Positions 8,903 through 16,963 of a stretch of DNA of 64,000 bases are shown here, piece by piece (the stretch's first letter is position 1; the number at the start of each line of letters is the position of its first letter). Origin of the DNA: Sphingomonas sp. Leaf343 (lineage in GTDB: Bacteria; Pseudomonadota; Alphaproteobacteria; Sphingomonadales; Sphingomonadaceae). The notes under the pieces are model-generated. The model was not told the origin of the DNA and searched no databases. It was given only the letters and a program-made list of their open reading frames with translations. The stretch covers positions 124,001-188,000 of the forward strand of contig NZ_LMPG01000016.1 in the NCBI RefSeq assembly GCF_001423765.1. Reading direction: 5' to 3'. A program made the position numbers and the translations under genes.

Positions 8903-10534
8903 TTAGCCGATGAAAGTTGCTGTCAGCTTCAGCGCCACGGCCTCCGCGATCTTGATGCCGTCGACCGCGGCGGACAGGATGCCGCCGGCGTACCCCGCAC
9001 CCTCGCCGGCGGGGTACAGACCGGCCGTATTGACGCTCTGGAAGTCGTCGCCCCGCGTGATGCGGACCGGGGAGGAGGTGCGCGTCTCGACCCCCGTCAT
9101 CACCGCGTCGGGATGGTCGTAGCCGGGAATCTGCTGCCCGAACGCCACCAGCGCCTCTCGCATCGCGGTGACCGCGAAGTCGGGCAGGCAGTCCGCCAGA
9201 TCGGTCGGCGTCACGCCGGGCTTGTAGCTGGGGATGACGCTGCCGAGCGCGGTCGACGCGCGACCGGCGACGAAGTCCCCCAGCCGCTGCGCCGGTGCCC
9301 TGTAGTCGCCGCCGCCCGCCGCGAAGGCGCGCTCCTCCCAGTGGCGTTGCAGCGCGATGCCGGCCAGCGGATCGCCCGGATAGTCGCGCGCCGGATCGAT
9401 GCCGACGACGATGCCCGAATTGGCGTTCCGCTCGTTGCGCGAATACTGGCTCATGCCGTTGGTGGCGACGCGGCCGACCTCCGACGTGGCGGCGACGACG
9501 GTGCCGCCGGGACACATGCAGAAGCTGTAGACGGTGCGCCCGTTCTTGCAGTGGTGCGACAGGCTGTATGCCGCCGCGCCGAGATCGGGATGGCCCGCGC
9601 ACGGGCCGAAGCGCGCCTCGTCGATCCAGCTTTGCGGATGTTCGATCCGGACGCCGATCGAGAACGGCTTGGCCTCCAGATGAACGCCGTGGCGGTGGAG
9701 CATCGCGAACGTGTCGCGCGCGCTGTGGCCGACCGCGAGGACGACCGGTCCGGCGTCGATATGCTCGCCGGTGTGGAAGGTCAGGCCGGTCAGGCGGCGC
9801 GAACCGTCCGCGTCCTCGGCGATGTCGATATCCTCGACGCGGGTGCCGAACCGGTATTCGCCGCCGAGCTTCTCCACCGTCTCGCGCATGCTCTCGACCA
9901 TCGTGACGAGGCGGAACGTGCCGATATGCGGGTGCGCCTCGGTCAGGATCTCGGGCGGTGCGCCAGCCTTGACGAACTCGGTCAGCACCTTGCGGCCGAG
10001 ATGGCGCGGGTCCTTGATCTGGCTCCACAATTTGCCGTCGGAAAAGGTGCCCGCGCCGCCCTCTCCGAACTGGACGTTGGATTCGGGGTTCAGCTCGCTG
10101 CGCCGCCATAGGCCCCAGGTGTCCTTGGTCCGCTCCCGCACCACCTTGCCGCGGTCGAGGATGATCGGGCGGAATCCCATCTGCGCCAGCAGCAGCCCCG
10201 CGAACAGGCCGCACGGCCCCGCGCCGACGACGATCGGACGCGGACCGTTATAGCCGGCCGGAGCCTTCGCGACGAAGCGATAGCCGGTATCGGGCGTCGG
10301 GTTGACGTGGCGGTCCCGCTTGAACCGCGCCAGCACCTGCGCCTCGTTCTTCAGCGTCACGTCGATCGAATAGACGAGCTGGATATCCATCTTGTCGCGC
10401 GCATCGTTGGCGCGGCGCGCGACCGTGTAGCGGATCAGGTCGCGCGGGGTGATCCGCAGCCGGTTGCGGATCGCGGCGGCCAGTGCCTCCTCCGGATGGT
10501 TGAGCGGCAGTTTCAGTTCGGTGATACGCAGCAT
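8903..10534 (-). CDS. FAD-dependent oxidoreductase (COG2509-like)
   Basis: A 543-residue flavoprotein. After an N-terminal domain of about 95 residues (MLRITELKLPLNHPEEAL), characteristic of this uncharacterised FAD-dependent dehydrogenase family, there is a dinucleotide-binding motif VVGAGPCGLFAGLLLA. Further family motifs are the FGEGGAGTFSDGKL segment, a second nucleotide-site text (VLAVGHSARDT) and the C-terminal GLYPAGEGAGYAGGI motif that closes the FAD site. The ATG at 10534 is chosen over further-upstream in-frame starts because it gives the family's normal N-terminus and leaves room for the divergent RNase H-like gene. The substrate is unknown. The gene sits upstream of the TonB receptor but the receptor has its own promoter. 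Confidence 0.88.
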   Translation of the reverse strand: MLRITELKLPLNHPEEALAAAIRNRLRITPRDLIRYTVARRANDARDKMDIQLVYSIDVTLKNEAQVLARFKRDRHVNPTPDTGYRFVAKAPAGYNGPRPIVVGAGPCGLFAGLLLAQMGFRPIILDRGKVVRERTKDTWGLWRRSELNPESNVQFGEGGAGTFSDGKLWSQIKDPRHLGRKVLTEFVKAGAPPEILTEAHPHIGTFRLVTMVESMRETVEKLGGEYRFGTRVEDIDIAEDADGSRRLTGLTFHTGEHIDAGPVVLAVGHSARDTFAMLHRHGVHLEAKPFSIGVRIEHPQSWIDEARFGPCAGHPDLGAAAYSLSHHCKNGRTVYSFCMCPGGTVVAATSEVGRVATNGMSQYSRNERNANSGIVVGIDPARDYPGDPLAGIALQRHWEERAFAAGGGDYRAPAQRLGDFVAGRASTALGSVIPSYKPGVTPTDLADCLPDFAVTAMREALVAFGQQIPGYDHPDAVMTGVETRTSSPVRITRGDDFQSVNTAGLYPAGEGAGYAGGILSAAVDGIKIAEAVALKLTATFIG

Positions 10535-10565
10535 GGTCGCCGCCTTAGCGCAAAGGAGCCTGCGA

Positions 10566-10934
10566 TTGTCACGGTTGAAGGTGTATTTCGACGGCGGCCT
10601 GCGTCCCGAGGGCATGGAGACGGCGGTCGTTATCCGCGGAGAGGCGCATGTCCGCCGGGATCTGGGACCGGGGACGAGCATGGATGCGGAGTGGCTCGCA
10701 TTGCTGCACGCGGTGGCGCTGACGCGGGCGATCGGCTGGGATGCCGTCGTGCTGATCGGCGACTCCGCGGCGGTGGTGGCGCAGGCGAACGGCGTCGTGC
10801 GGGCCCGGGGCGGGGATGCGCGGCATCATGCTGCGTTCGTCGAGGCGACGGCGGGGCAGGGGCCGCGGGTTCGGTACGTGAAACGCGCGCAGAATCTGGC
10901 GGGTGGCGCATTGGCGCGGTTGCACGAACGCTAA
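10566..10934 (+). CDS. RNase H-like protein (reverse-transcriptase-like family)
   Basis: A 122-residue protein with the RNase H fold signature: KVYFDGGLRPEGME near the N-terminus (first catalytic Asp), SMDAEWLALLHAV (Glu in helix A), VLIGDSAAVV (Asp) and a C-terminal AQNLAGGALARLHER. The pattern is that of bacterial stand-alone RNase HI-like proteins often labelled reverse-transcriptase-like. The proposed start is a TTG at 10566, because an AAAGGAG ribosome-binding site ends seven bases before it and the conserved first strand begins immediately after. It is divergent from the FAD-oxidoreductase gene, with 31 bases between the two starts. Confidence 0.75.
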   Translation: MSRLKVYFDGGLRPEGMETAVVIRGEAHVRRDLGPGTSMDAEWLALLHAVALTRAIGWDAVVLIGDSAAVVAQANGVVRARGGDARHHAAFVEATAGQGPRVRYVKRAQNLAGGALARLHER

Positions 10935-10935
10935 T

Positions 10936-11042
10936 CCTCCCCTGCAAGGGGAGGTGGCGCGGAGCGGCGGAGGGGTGACGCCATCAGCGTGGACACCCCT
11001 CCGTCAGCCCTACGGACTGCCACCTCCCTTTACAGGGGAGGA
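10936..11042. repeat. Palindromic intergenic repeat (REP-like)
   Basis: A roughly 107-bp element with nested inverted repeats. Each end is a short hairpin-forming cctcccc...ggggagg block, and the internal gaggtggc, ggaggggtg, cacccctcc and gccacctcc segments pair across the centre. Elements of this look are scattered between genes in sphingomonad genomes. It sits between the RNase H-like gene and the converging HxlR gene and could act as a bidirectional terminator. Its right end supplies the last codons and stop of the HxlR gene. Confidence 0.75.
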
Positions 11043-11431
11043 CTTGATCCCGGCCGCCGCCGCGAGGACGGTCTCGCGCCCAGCGCATCGAGCGCGTCGG
11101 CATTGTCGCGGCCCCAGGCGTAGAGCATCTCGACCGCCCCCACGAACCGCTGACCGAGCGGCGTGAGCCGGTATTCGACCGCGGGCGGCGTCGTCTCCCC
11201 GACATGGCGCGACACCAGACCGCTGCCCTCCATCTCGCGCAGCGACTGGGTCAGCATCTTCTTCGAAATGTCCGGCAGGCTGCGCAGCAACACGCCGCTG
11301 CGCGCCGCGCCGGCATGGCGGGCGTGCAGCGTGTGCAGGATCATGCTCGTCCATTTGGTCGCGAACAGCTCCAGCACGCGGCGCGGGGCGCAATCCTCCC
11401 GCCATTCGTCGTCCTCGCTGCCGGCCTGCAT
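11030..11431 (-). CDS. HxlR-family transcriptional regulator
   Basis: A 133-residue winged-helix regulator. The sequence runs CAPRRVLELFATKWTSMIL, then LRSLPDISKKMLTQSLREME (recognition helix) and GLVSRHVGETTPPAVEYRLTPLG (wing), the standard HxlR order. A Cys near the N-terminus (EDCAPRR) occupies the position of the redox-sensing cysteine in many HxlR proteins. The C-terminal tail PSSRRRPGSSPPL is encoded by the palindromic repeat and is probably not conserved. The gene is divergent from a PRISE-type reductase with 76 bases between starts; such regulators commonly control the adjacent reductase. Confidence 0.88.
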   Translation of the reverse strand: MQAGSEDDEWREDCAPRRVLELFATKWTSMILHTLHARHAGAARSGVLLRSLPDISKKMLTQSLREMEGSGLVSRHVGETTPPAVEYRLTPLGQRFVGAVEMLYAWGRDNADALDALGARPSSRRRPGSSPPL

Positions 11432-11507
11432 GTGGTTACCTCCTGGTGCCGTCTAGGAACGCGCGGACGCGCTGCCTAGCTAGGGTTGCAGGAAGCAAGG
11501 GACTGGA

Positions 11508-12572
11508 ATGATGGCGAAGACGGCATTGGTGGTTGGCGCGAGCGGGATCGTCGGCAGCGCGACGGCGGCGTTGCTGGTGGAGCAGGGCTGGACCGTGCAG
11601 GGTCTGGCGCGGCGGCCGGTCGAGCAGGCGGGCGTGACGCCCGTCGTCGCCGACCTGACCGATGCGGCCGGCTCGGCGGCGGCCTTGGCCGACGTGAAAC
11701 CCGACGCGGTGTTCATCACGACATGGCTGCGGCAGGACAGCGAGGCGGAGAATATCCGCGTCAATTCGGCGATGGTCCGCAACCTGCTCGACGGGCTGCG
11801 ACCGGGCGGCGCTCCCCGGCACGTCGCGCTGGTCACCGGCCTGAAGCACTATCTCGGGCCGTTCGAGGCATACGGGAAGGGCACGCTGCCGCAGACGCCG
11901 TTCCGCGAGGAGCAGGGGCGGCTCGACATCGAGAACTTCTACTACGCGCAGGAGGACGAGGTGTTCGCCGCCGCCGCGCGCGACGGCTTCGGGTGGAGCG
12001 TGCACCGGCCGCATACGGTGATCGGCAAGGCGGTCGGCAACGCCATGAACATGGGCACGACGCTGGCGGTGTATGCGACGCTGTGTCGCGAAACGGGGCG
12101 GCCCTTCTATTTTCCCGGATCGGCGGCGCAGTGGAACGGGCTGACCGACATGACCGATGCCGGGCTCCTCGCAGAGCATCTGCTGTGGGCGGCGACGACG
12201 CCCGCCGCGCGCGACGAGGCGTTCAACGTCGTCAACGGCGATGTCTTCCGCTGGAGCTGGATGTGGGGCCGGATCGCCGCCGCGTTCGGGATCGAGGCGG
12301 CACCGTTCGACGGCACCGTCCGCCCGCTGGAGCAGCAGATGGCGGACGATGCCCCGGTCTGGCGCGAACTCGCGCTGCGTCACGGGCTGGCGGAACCCGA
12401 TCTCGCCCGGCTGGCGTCGCCGTGGCACACCGACGCCGATCTGGGGCGGCCGATCGAGGTGGTCACGGATATGTCGAAGAGCCGGCGGCTGGGGTTCACC
12501 GGCTACCGCGCGACCGACGACGCGTTCCTGACGCTGTTCGATCGCCTGCGCGCGGACCGGCTGATCCCGTGA
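11508..12572 (+). CDS. PRISE-like SDR family NAD(P)-dependent reductase
   Basis: A 354-residue atypical short-chain dehydrogenase. The N-terminal ALVVGASGIVGSATAALL is a Rossmann glycine motif, and ARRP at its second strand end suggests NADPH preference. The segment ENFYYAQEDEVF carries the NFYYxxED motif of progesterone 5-beta-reductase/iridoid synthase-like (PRISE) enzymes, and GWSVHRPHTVIG follows as in the family. These enzymes reduce activated enones; the physiological substrate in bacteria is generally unknown. The start is the first of two adjacent ATG codons. It is divergent from the HxlR gene, its probable regulator. Confidence 0.85.
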   Translation: MMAKTALVVGASGIVGSATAALLVEQGWTVQGLARRPVEQAGVTPVVADLTDAAGSAAALADVKPDAVFITTWLRQDSEAENIRVNSAMVRNLLDGLRPGGAPRHVALVTGLKHYLGPFEAYGKGTLPQTPFREEQGRLDIENFYYAQEDEVFAAAARDGFGWSVHRPHTVIGKAVGNAMNMGTTLAVYATLCRETGRPFYFPGSAAQWNGLTDMTDAGLLAEHLLWAATTPAARDEAFNVVNGDVFRWSWMWGRIAAAFGIEAAPFDGTVRPLEQQMADDAPVWRELALRHGLAEPDLARLASPWHTDADLGRPIEVVTDMSKSRRLGFTGYRATDDAFLTLFDRLRADRLIP

Positions 12573-12591
12573 TGACGATTGCAGGCGGAGT

Positions 12592-12837
12592 CTACATCCG
12601 CGCGATCTCGCGCTGCGTCAGGGTGGTGCTGGCCTTGCCGTCCTTCACCGACAGGGTGGCGGAGGGGACGGTCACGTACTTCTCGCCGACGATGACCACG
12701 ACCGAGCCATCGGGCAACACGCGCTGGATGCGGGCGATCTGACGGCCATCGGTCTGGGTCAGATACTTGCCCGGTCTGGCAAGCTCGGCGGTTTGCGGGG
12801 CGGCGGCGAACAGGGCGAGGGCGGCGGCAACGATCAT
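12592..12837 (-). CDS. Small secreted protein of unknown function
   Basis: An 81-residue protein with a short signal peptide (MIVAAALALFAAAPQ) followed by a compact strand-rich domain (GKYLTQTDGRQIARIQRV, DGSVVVIVGEKYVTVP). The start at 12837 is supported by a GGA ribosome-binding motif about seven bases upstream. It ends 19 bases from the convergent reductase gene and lies 32 bases downstream of the thioesterase gene, with which it may be co-transcribed. I do not recognise a named family with confidence; periplasmic location is inferred from the signal peptide. Confidence 0.65.
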   Translation of the reverse strand: MIVAAALALFAAAPQTAELARPGKYLTQTDGRQIARIQRVLPDGSVVVIVGEKYVTVPSATLSVKDGKASTTLTQREIARM

Positions 12838-12869
12838 CACGGTGTCCTTTGCGAACGATGGGGAGGGCG

Positions 12870-13322
12870 TCAGCGCGGCTGTTCGAAGACCAGCAGCGTG
12901 GAACTGGCGGTGGCGCAGAGGCGGCCGTCGCCATCGTGCAGCGTCGCCTCTGCAAAGGCGACGCGGCGGCCGACGGACACCACCCGGCCGACCGCGCGAA
13001 CCTCTCCGCTGCGGTCGCTGAGGCCGCGCAGGTACGAGATCTTCAGCTCCAGCGTGGTGTAGCCCTGTCCCGCCGCGAGCATCGAATGCACCGCGATGCC
13101 GCACGCGCTGTCGAGCAGCGTCGCGGCATAGCCGCCATGAACCGACCCGATCGGATTATAGACGCTGCGGCCCGGGGTTCCGGTGAACACCGCATGGCCG
13201 CGATCGACCTCGACCAGCGCGAAATCGAGAGTCCGGCCGATCGGGGGCTGACGGCTCGTCGCGATCATCGCCAGCAACTGCCCCAGCCCGTCCGGTCGTT
13301 CGGCGTCGGTGTCCGGTGTCAT
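12870..13322 (-). CDS. PaaI-type hotdog thioesterase
   Basis: A 150-residue hotdog-fold acyl-CoA thioesterase. The segment NPIGSVHGGYAATLLDSACGIAV contains the HGG turn and the Asp at the start of the central hot-dog helix, where the catalytic acid sits in PaaI-type enzymes. TTLELKISYLRGL and GRVVSVGRRVAFAEATLHD form the expected following strands. Its length is normal for the family. An inverted repeat lies just upstream of the start. Substrate specificity cannot be read from sequence. Confidence 0.87.
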   Translation of the reverse strand: MTPDTDAERPDGLGQLLAMIATSRQPPIGRTLDFALVEVDRGHAVFTGTPGRSVYNPIGSVHGGYAATLLDSACGIAVHSMLAAGQGYTTLELKISYLRGLSDRSGEVRAVGRVVSVGRRVAFAEATLHDGDGRLCATASSTLLVFEQPR

Positions 13323-13346
13323 GCGATCGGCTGCCCCTGCAATTGC

Positions 13347-13374
13347 ATGACGACCGTAATATGATGATCGTCAT
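13347..13374. promoter_or_regulatory. Inverted repeat upstream of the thioesterase gene
   Basis: Two 9-bp arms, ATGACGACC and GATCGTCAT, match in eight of nine positions and flank a 10-bp centre. The site lies 25-52 bases before the thioesterase start, where a repressor operator would be expected. No regulator can be assigned. Confidence 0.35.
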
Positions 13375-13417
13375 ACTACAAGCGGGCAGATGAAGTGCGG
13401 CGTTGGGCGGCCTGCGT

Positions 13418-14008
13418 TCAATAGGGTGGGGGGCGGCGCAACCGTTGGTGGCGCACCGCCTCCGTCCACCACTCCAGATCGTCGGCGAACCGCGGGAACG
13501 CGCGCTCCAGTGCCGCGCCGCCCGATCCGGCGGGCGCGCCCTCCGCATCGAAACTTTGGCCGATCCCGCCGACCGCCAGCGTGCTGGAGATTACGACCAT
13601 CCCCATTTCGGATAGCGTGCCGTGCCACGCCAGTCCCGCGCGCACGCCGGAAAATCGCCCGGCGGAATAGCTGGCGATCGCCGCGGGACGCCAGAACCAC
13701 TCCTCCAGGAAATGGTCGGTCAGGTTCTTGAGACCCGGCTGCATGCCCCAGTTATATTCGCCGGTGACGAACACGAAGGCGTCGGCCGCGCGGATCTTCG
13801 CGGCGAGTTCGGCCAGCTTCGGCGGAGCCTCGCCGTCCGCATATTCCTTGTACATGCGATCGAGGATCGGCAGGTCGATCGCCTTCGCGTCGATCAGTTC
13901 GACCGTCGCACCGCGCGCGGTGAAGCGCCGGACCAGATATTCGGCCAGGCGGATGCCCTGCCGATCGGACCGGTAGGAGCCGTAGAATATCAGGATATGG
14001 TCGCTCAT
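13418..14008 (-). CDS. NAD(P)H-dependent FMN reductase
   Basis: A 196-residue flavodoxin-like reductase. The N-terminus ILIFYGSYRSDRQGIRLAEYL gives the phosphate-binding loop of the NADPH-dependent FMN reductase family, and FVTGEYNWGMQPGLKNLTDHF is the family's (P)EYN(xx)xPGxLKNaiD motif. These enzymes reduce free FMN or quinones/azo compounds. The C-terminal tail RHQRLRRPPPY is basic and probably flexible. It lies between the thioesterase and the IclR regulator on the same strand, spaced 95 and 39 bases from them. Confidence 0.87.
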   Translation of the reverse strand: MSDHILIFYGSYRSDRQGIRLAEYLVRRFTARGATVELIDAKAIDLPILDRMYKEYADGEAPPKLAELAAKIRAADAFVFVTGEYNWGMQPGLKNLTDHFLEEWFWRPAAIASYSAGRFSGVRAGLAWHGTLSEMGMVVISSTLAVGGIGQSFDAEGAPAGSGGAALERAFPRFADDLEWWTEAVRHQRLRRPPPY

Positions 14009-14047
14009 CGGCGTGTCCTCGACCGGGGCGACGCCGTCGCGACCGGA

Positions 14048-14893
14048 TCAGGACGCGCGGCGGCGGCGTGGTGGTGGCGTCGCTACGGACAGGGTCGGCA
14101 TGATCGGCTGGTCGGACCGGTCGTACCAGCCCAGCGCGGTCGAGATGGCGGCAGCGGTCTTGCGCAGCGCCTCCAGCGAGGCGTCCAGATCGGCCTGTCC
14201 CTCGCGGTGGATCGCCTCCAGATAGGGGACGGTCAGCGCCGCCACCACCTTGCCGTCGAAACCGTAGATCGGGCAACTGACGTCGCACACCGCCGACAGC
14301 CGCGCGCTTGCCAGCTTTTCGTAACCGCGATCCCGGATCGTCTCCAGTTCGCCTGCGAGTTCGGCCGGCGCGGACAGTGCGGTCAATAGCGCCGCGCGCT
14401 GTTCGGGCGTGGCGAAGGCGAGCAGGACATGGCCCGAGCAACTCGTCAGCAGACCGACCGTCGTTCCCAGCCGCACGGCGAACGCCGTCGGTCCGGGGCT
14501 TTCCTGTCGCAGCACGACCACGCCGTGCTGGCCGTTCAGCACGACCAGATGGCACGATTGCTGAACCGTGGAGGCCAGATCGTGCATCAGCGGCGCGGCG
14601 ACGTGCGTCAACTCGCGCGCCGGGGTGGCGTGATGCGCCACCTCCAGCACCTTGTACGTCACGCGGTAGCGGTCCCCTCCGGGGATTTTCTGCAACCATC
14701 CGCGACGGTCGAGCACCACGATGATCCGGAACAATTCGCTGATCGACCGGCCCAGCCGTGCGGCCATCTCGCCGATCGACAGACCGGACGGCTCACGCGC
14801 CAGCAGCTCGACGACGTCCAACCCTTTTTCCAGCGCGGGAGCCGAATAGGTGGGCGATTTTCCCTCATTCTCGGACGTTTTCTGGCCTGTCAT
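14048..14893 (-). CDS. IclR-family transcriptional regulator
   Basis: A 281-residue regulator with the two-domain IclR plan. A winged helix-turn-helix occupies about residues 18-80 (APALEKGLDVVELLA, LSIGEMAARLGRSISELFRIIVVLDRRGWL). An effector-binding domain follows, with RLGTTVGLLTSCSGHVLLAF and the cysteine-containing segment VCDVSCPIYGFDGKVVAALTVP. It lies directly downstream of the glycoside hydrolase operon, separated by 122 bases that include two inverted repeats. Control of the sugar locus or of the adjacent FMN reductase is possible but not shown. Confidence 0.88.
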   Translation of the reverse strand: MTGQKTSENEGKSPTYSAPALEKGLDVVELLAREPSGLSIGEMAARLGRSISELFRIIVVLDRRGWLQKIPGGDRYRVTYKVLEVAHHATPARELTHVAAPLMHDLASTVQQSCHLVVLNGQHGVVVLRQESPGPTAFAVRLGTTVGLLTSCSGHVLLAFATPEQRAALLTALSAPAELAGELETIRDRGYEKLASARLSAVCDVSCPIYGFDGKVVAALTVPYLEAIHREGQADLDASLEALRKTAAAISTALGWYDRSDQPIMPTLSVATPPPRRRRAS

Positions 14894-14939
14894 ATGCTAT
14901 TGCTAACCGTTCGTAACGGCAAAGTCACGACCGCTCTGA

Positions 14940-14961
14940 CCGGTGCAAACAATTGTACCGG
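14940..14961. promoter_or_regulatory. Inverted repeat, candidate IclR operator
   Basis: Arms CCGGTGCAA and TTGTACCGG match in eight of nine positions around a 4-bp centre. The site is 47-68 bases upstream of the IclR start. A second, smaller palindrome (CCGTT-cgt-AACGG, 14907-14919) lies nearer the gene. Both are plausible autoregulatory sites. Confidence 0.4.
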
Positions 14962-15015
14962 CAAGTATTTTGCGACCATGACCAACTTGGCAAGCCGAAT
15001 AGGGAGCGCTAACCA

Positions 15016-16944
15016 TCAGCGTTGCGGTGCGGGGGTCGTGAAACCGCCGATCGCCGCGATGCCGATGCGCGACCGGCCCGCAATGGCCGGCGCGTCGAAC
15101 CGCAGCCGCAGGAAGCGCGCGCGCCGCGGCCCGGCGAACGGTATACGCTGGGTCGCGAGGGCGTAGGCGATGTTCGCGAACTCACCCGCTGCGCCCTGCT
15201 GCCACGCCTGTCCGTCGGGGCTGGTGTCCACGACATAGCCGCGTGGCGGCACGACGCCCTTGGGCGGCGCGCGCGACGGCGTCAGGCTGAAACCGGCAAG
15301 CGACTCCGGGCGGCCCAGATCGATCGTCACGGTCGCGGGGCTTGCGGGCATCGGCGTGTCTGCCAGCCAGAGCGTCGCGGCATCGTCGTCGAGCAGCGCG
15401 TCTGCGCCGGGAGACGAGGCGGCGACGATCGACCAGCCCTTTGGCGACAGGATCGTGCGGTCGCCGGATCGCACCGCCGCGACCGGCGCGGGTGCGACCT
15501 GCCGGAACAACGCGATCTCGCTGATCGCGGGGCAGGCGGGAGCTTCGAGGATGCGCAACCGGATGCGCCGGGCGGCGATCGGCCGGTCGAGGCGGATGAT
15601 CCGCTGCGCCGAGATGCAGTCATGCTCGGCCAGCATCCGCCAGCGGCCCTCCGTCCAGGCATCCACCGCGAACCGCGTGACGCGCACCCCGAGCGGCAGG
15701 TATTCGCGAATGCGGATCAGGTCGAACGCGCGTCCCGGCGGCAGGTCGAGCGTCAGCGACGGCGTGGTGTCGCCATCCGGGCTCGACCAATAGGTGTCGC
15801 GCCGCCCGTCCAGCACCCTGGCGGCGGCGAAGGCTGCCCCGCGCGTCGCGCTGCCCGACGCGACCGCGCCGTCCGCCAGGTTGGTCGCCAGCGTCGCGCG
15901 CATCGCCGCGCCGAACGACGCCAGCGAGGCGACATCGGGATCGGCGATCCGTCCGCGCCGGTCGGGCGGCAGGTTCAGGTGCATGTTGGTGCCACGCCCC
16001 ACCGACTCGTCATAATAACGGAGCAGCCGCATCGGGCTCTTCACCTTCGCGTCCTCGTCGGCGTGATAGAACCAGCCGGGCCGGATCGAGGTGTTCGTCT
16101 CCGCCGGCCACCACAGCGCACCGCCGCGCACGCCGGCATTGCCCTCCGTCTGGATATAGGAATGGTTCGGCATCGTCGGCCAGCACGGGTCGCCCGCCAC
16201 CCCGTCCTCGTTCCCGACCCAGCGGATGTCGGAGCCGAGCGGATCGAAGGTGCAGGCCATTGGCTGATGCTGGTGGACGAGCGCGACGATCGACGGCCAG
16301 TCGTAATATTTCGGCGCGTCGATCGTCCGCGTCTCGCGCGCGCCGCCATAATAGCCGTCGCCGCCGTTCGCGCCGTCGAACCAGAATTCGAACAGCTCGC
16401 CATAGCGGGTGCAGAGCTCGACGATCTGCTTGCGGTAATAGTCGATGTACGCCGGACGGCCATATTCGGGGTGGTTGCGATCCCAAGGCGACAGATACAG
16501 CCCGAACATCAGGCCGGCACGGCGCGCGGCGCGCTCCATCTCGCCGACGATATCGCCCTTGCCCTGCTTGTACGGGCTGTTGCGGATGCAATGTTCGGTC
16601 AGCATCGTCGGCCACAGGCAAAAGCCGTCGTGATGCTTCGCGGTCAGGATGATGCCGCGCATGTTCGCCGACTTCGCCGCCGCGACGATCTGGTCGGGAT
16701 CGAAATCGGTCGGGTCGAACAGCGACGGGCTTTCGTCGCCATATCCCCATTCCTTGTCGGTGAAGGTGTTGATCGAGAAATGTACGAAGGCGTATTGCTC
16801 GTGCCCGTGCCACGCCCATTGTCGCGGCGATGGCGTCGCGCCCCACGCTGCGGGTGCGCCGTCGGCGGCCAGGGCCGGAGCGGCACTGGCCAGTCCGGAC
16901 ACCAGACCGGATGCCAGCAGGGTACGGCGCGAAAACTCGGTCAT
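15016..16944 (-). CDS. Alpha-L-fucosidase (GH29) with C-terminal discoidin-like domain
   Basis: A 642-residue exported fucosidase. The start at 16944 gives a twin-arginine-type signal (EFSRRTLLASGLVSGLASAAPALA), so Tat export is likely. The GH29 barrel (about 35-360) includes YAFVHFSINTFTDKEWGYGDE, ILTAKHHDGFCLWPT (100-113) and FEFWFDGANGGDGYYGG, where Asp190 in FWFDGA is the expected nucleophile. The rest, with discoidin-like strands (LDGRRDTYWSSPDG, RFDLIRIREYLPLG), is an F5/8 type C-like carbohydrate-binding region. It is the last gene of the TonB receptor-GH20-GH2-GH3-GH29 set, 19 bases after the GH3 stop. The architecture resembles the GH29 enzymes that act on alpha-1,3/1,4-fucose; linkage is inferred from context. 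Confidence 0.9.
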   Translation of the reverse strand: MTEFSRRTLLASGLVSGLASAAPALAADGAPAAWGATPSPRQWAWHGHEQYAFVHFSINTFTDKEWGYGDESPSLFDPTDFDPDQIVAAAKSANMRGIILTAKHHDGFCLWPTMLTEHCIRNSPYKQGKGDIVGEMERAARRAGLMFGLYLSPWDRNHPEYGRPAYIDYYRKQIVELCTRYGELFEFWFDGANGGDGYYGGARETRTIDAPKYYDWPSIVALVHQHQPMACTFDPLGSDIRWVGNEDGVAGDPCWPTMPNHSYIQTEGNAGVRGGALWWPAETNTSIRPGWFYHADEDAKVKSPMRLLRYYDESVGRGTNMHLNLPPDRRGRIADPDVASLASFGAAMRATLATNLADGAVASGSATRGAAFAAARVLDGRRDTYWSSPDGDTTPSLTLDLPPGRAFDLIRIREYLPLGVRVTRFAVDAWTEGRWRMLAEHDCISAQRIIRLDRPIAARRIRLRILEAPACPAISEIALFRQVAPAPVAAVRSGDRTILSPKGWSIVAASSPGADALLDDDAATLWLADTPMPASPATVTIDLGRPESLAGFSLTPSRAPPKGVVPPRGYVVDTSPDGQAWQQGAAGEFANIAYALATQRIPFAGPRRARFLRLRFDAPAIAGRSRIGIAAIGGFTTPAPQR

Positions 16945-16963
16945 GCGGCTACTCCGGTGAGGG

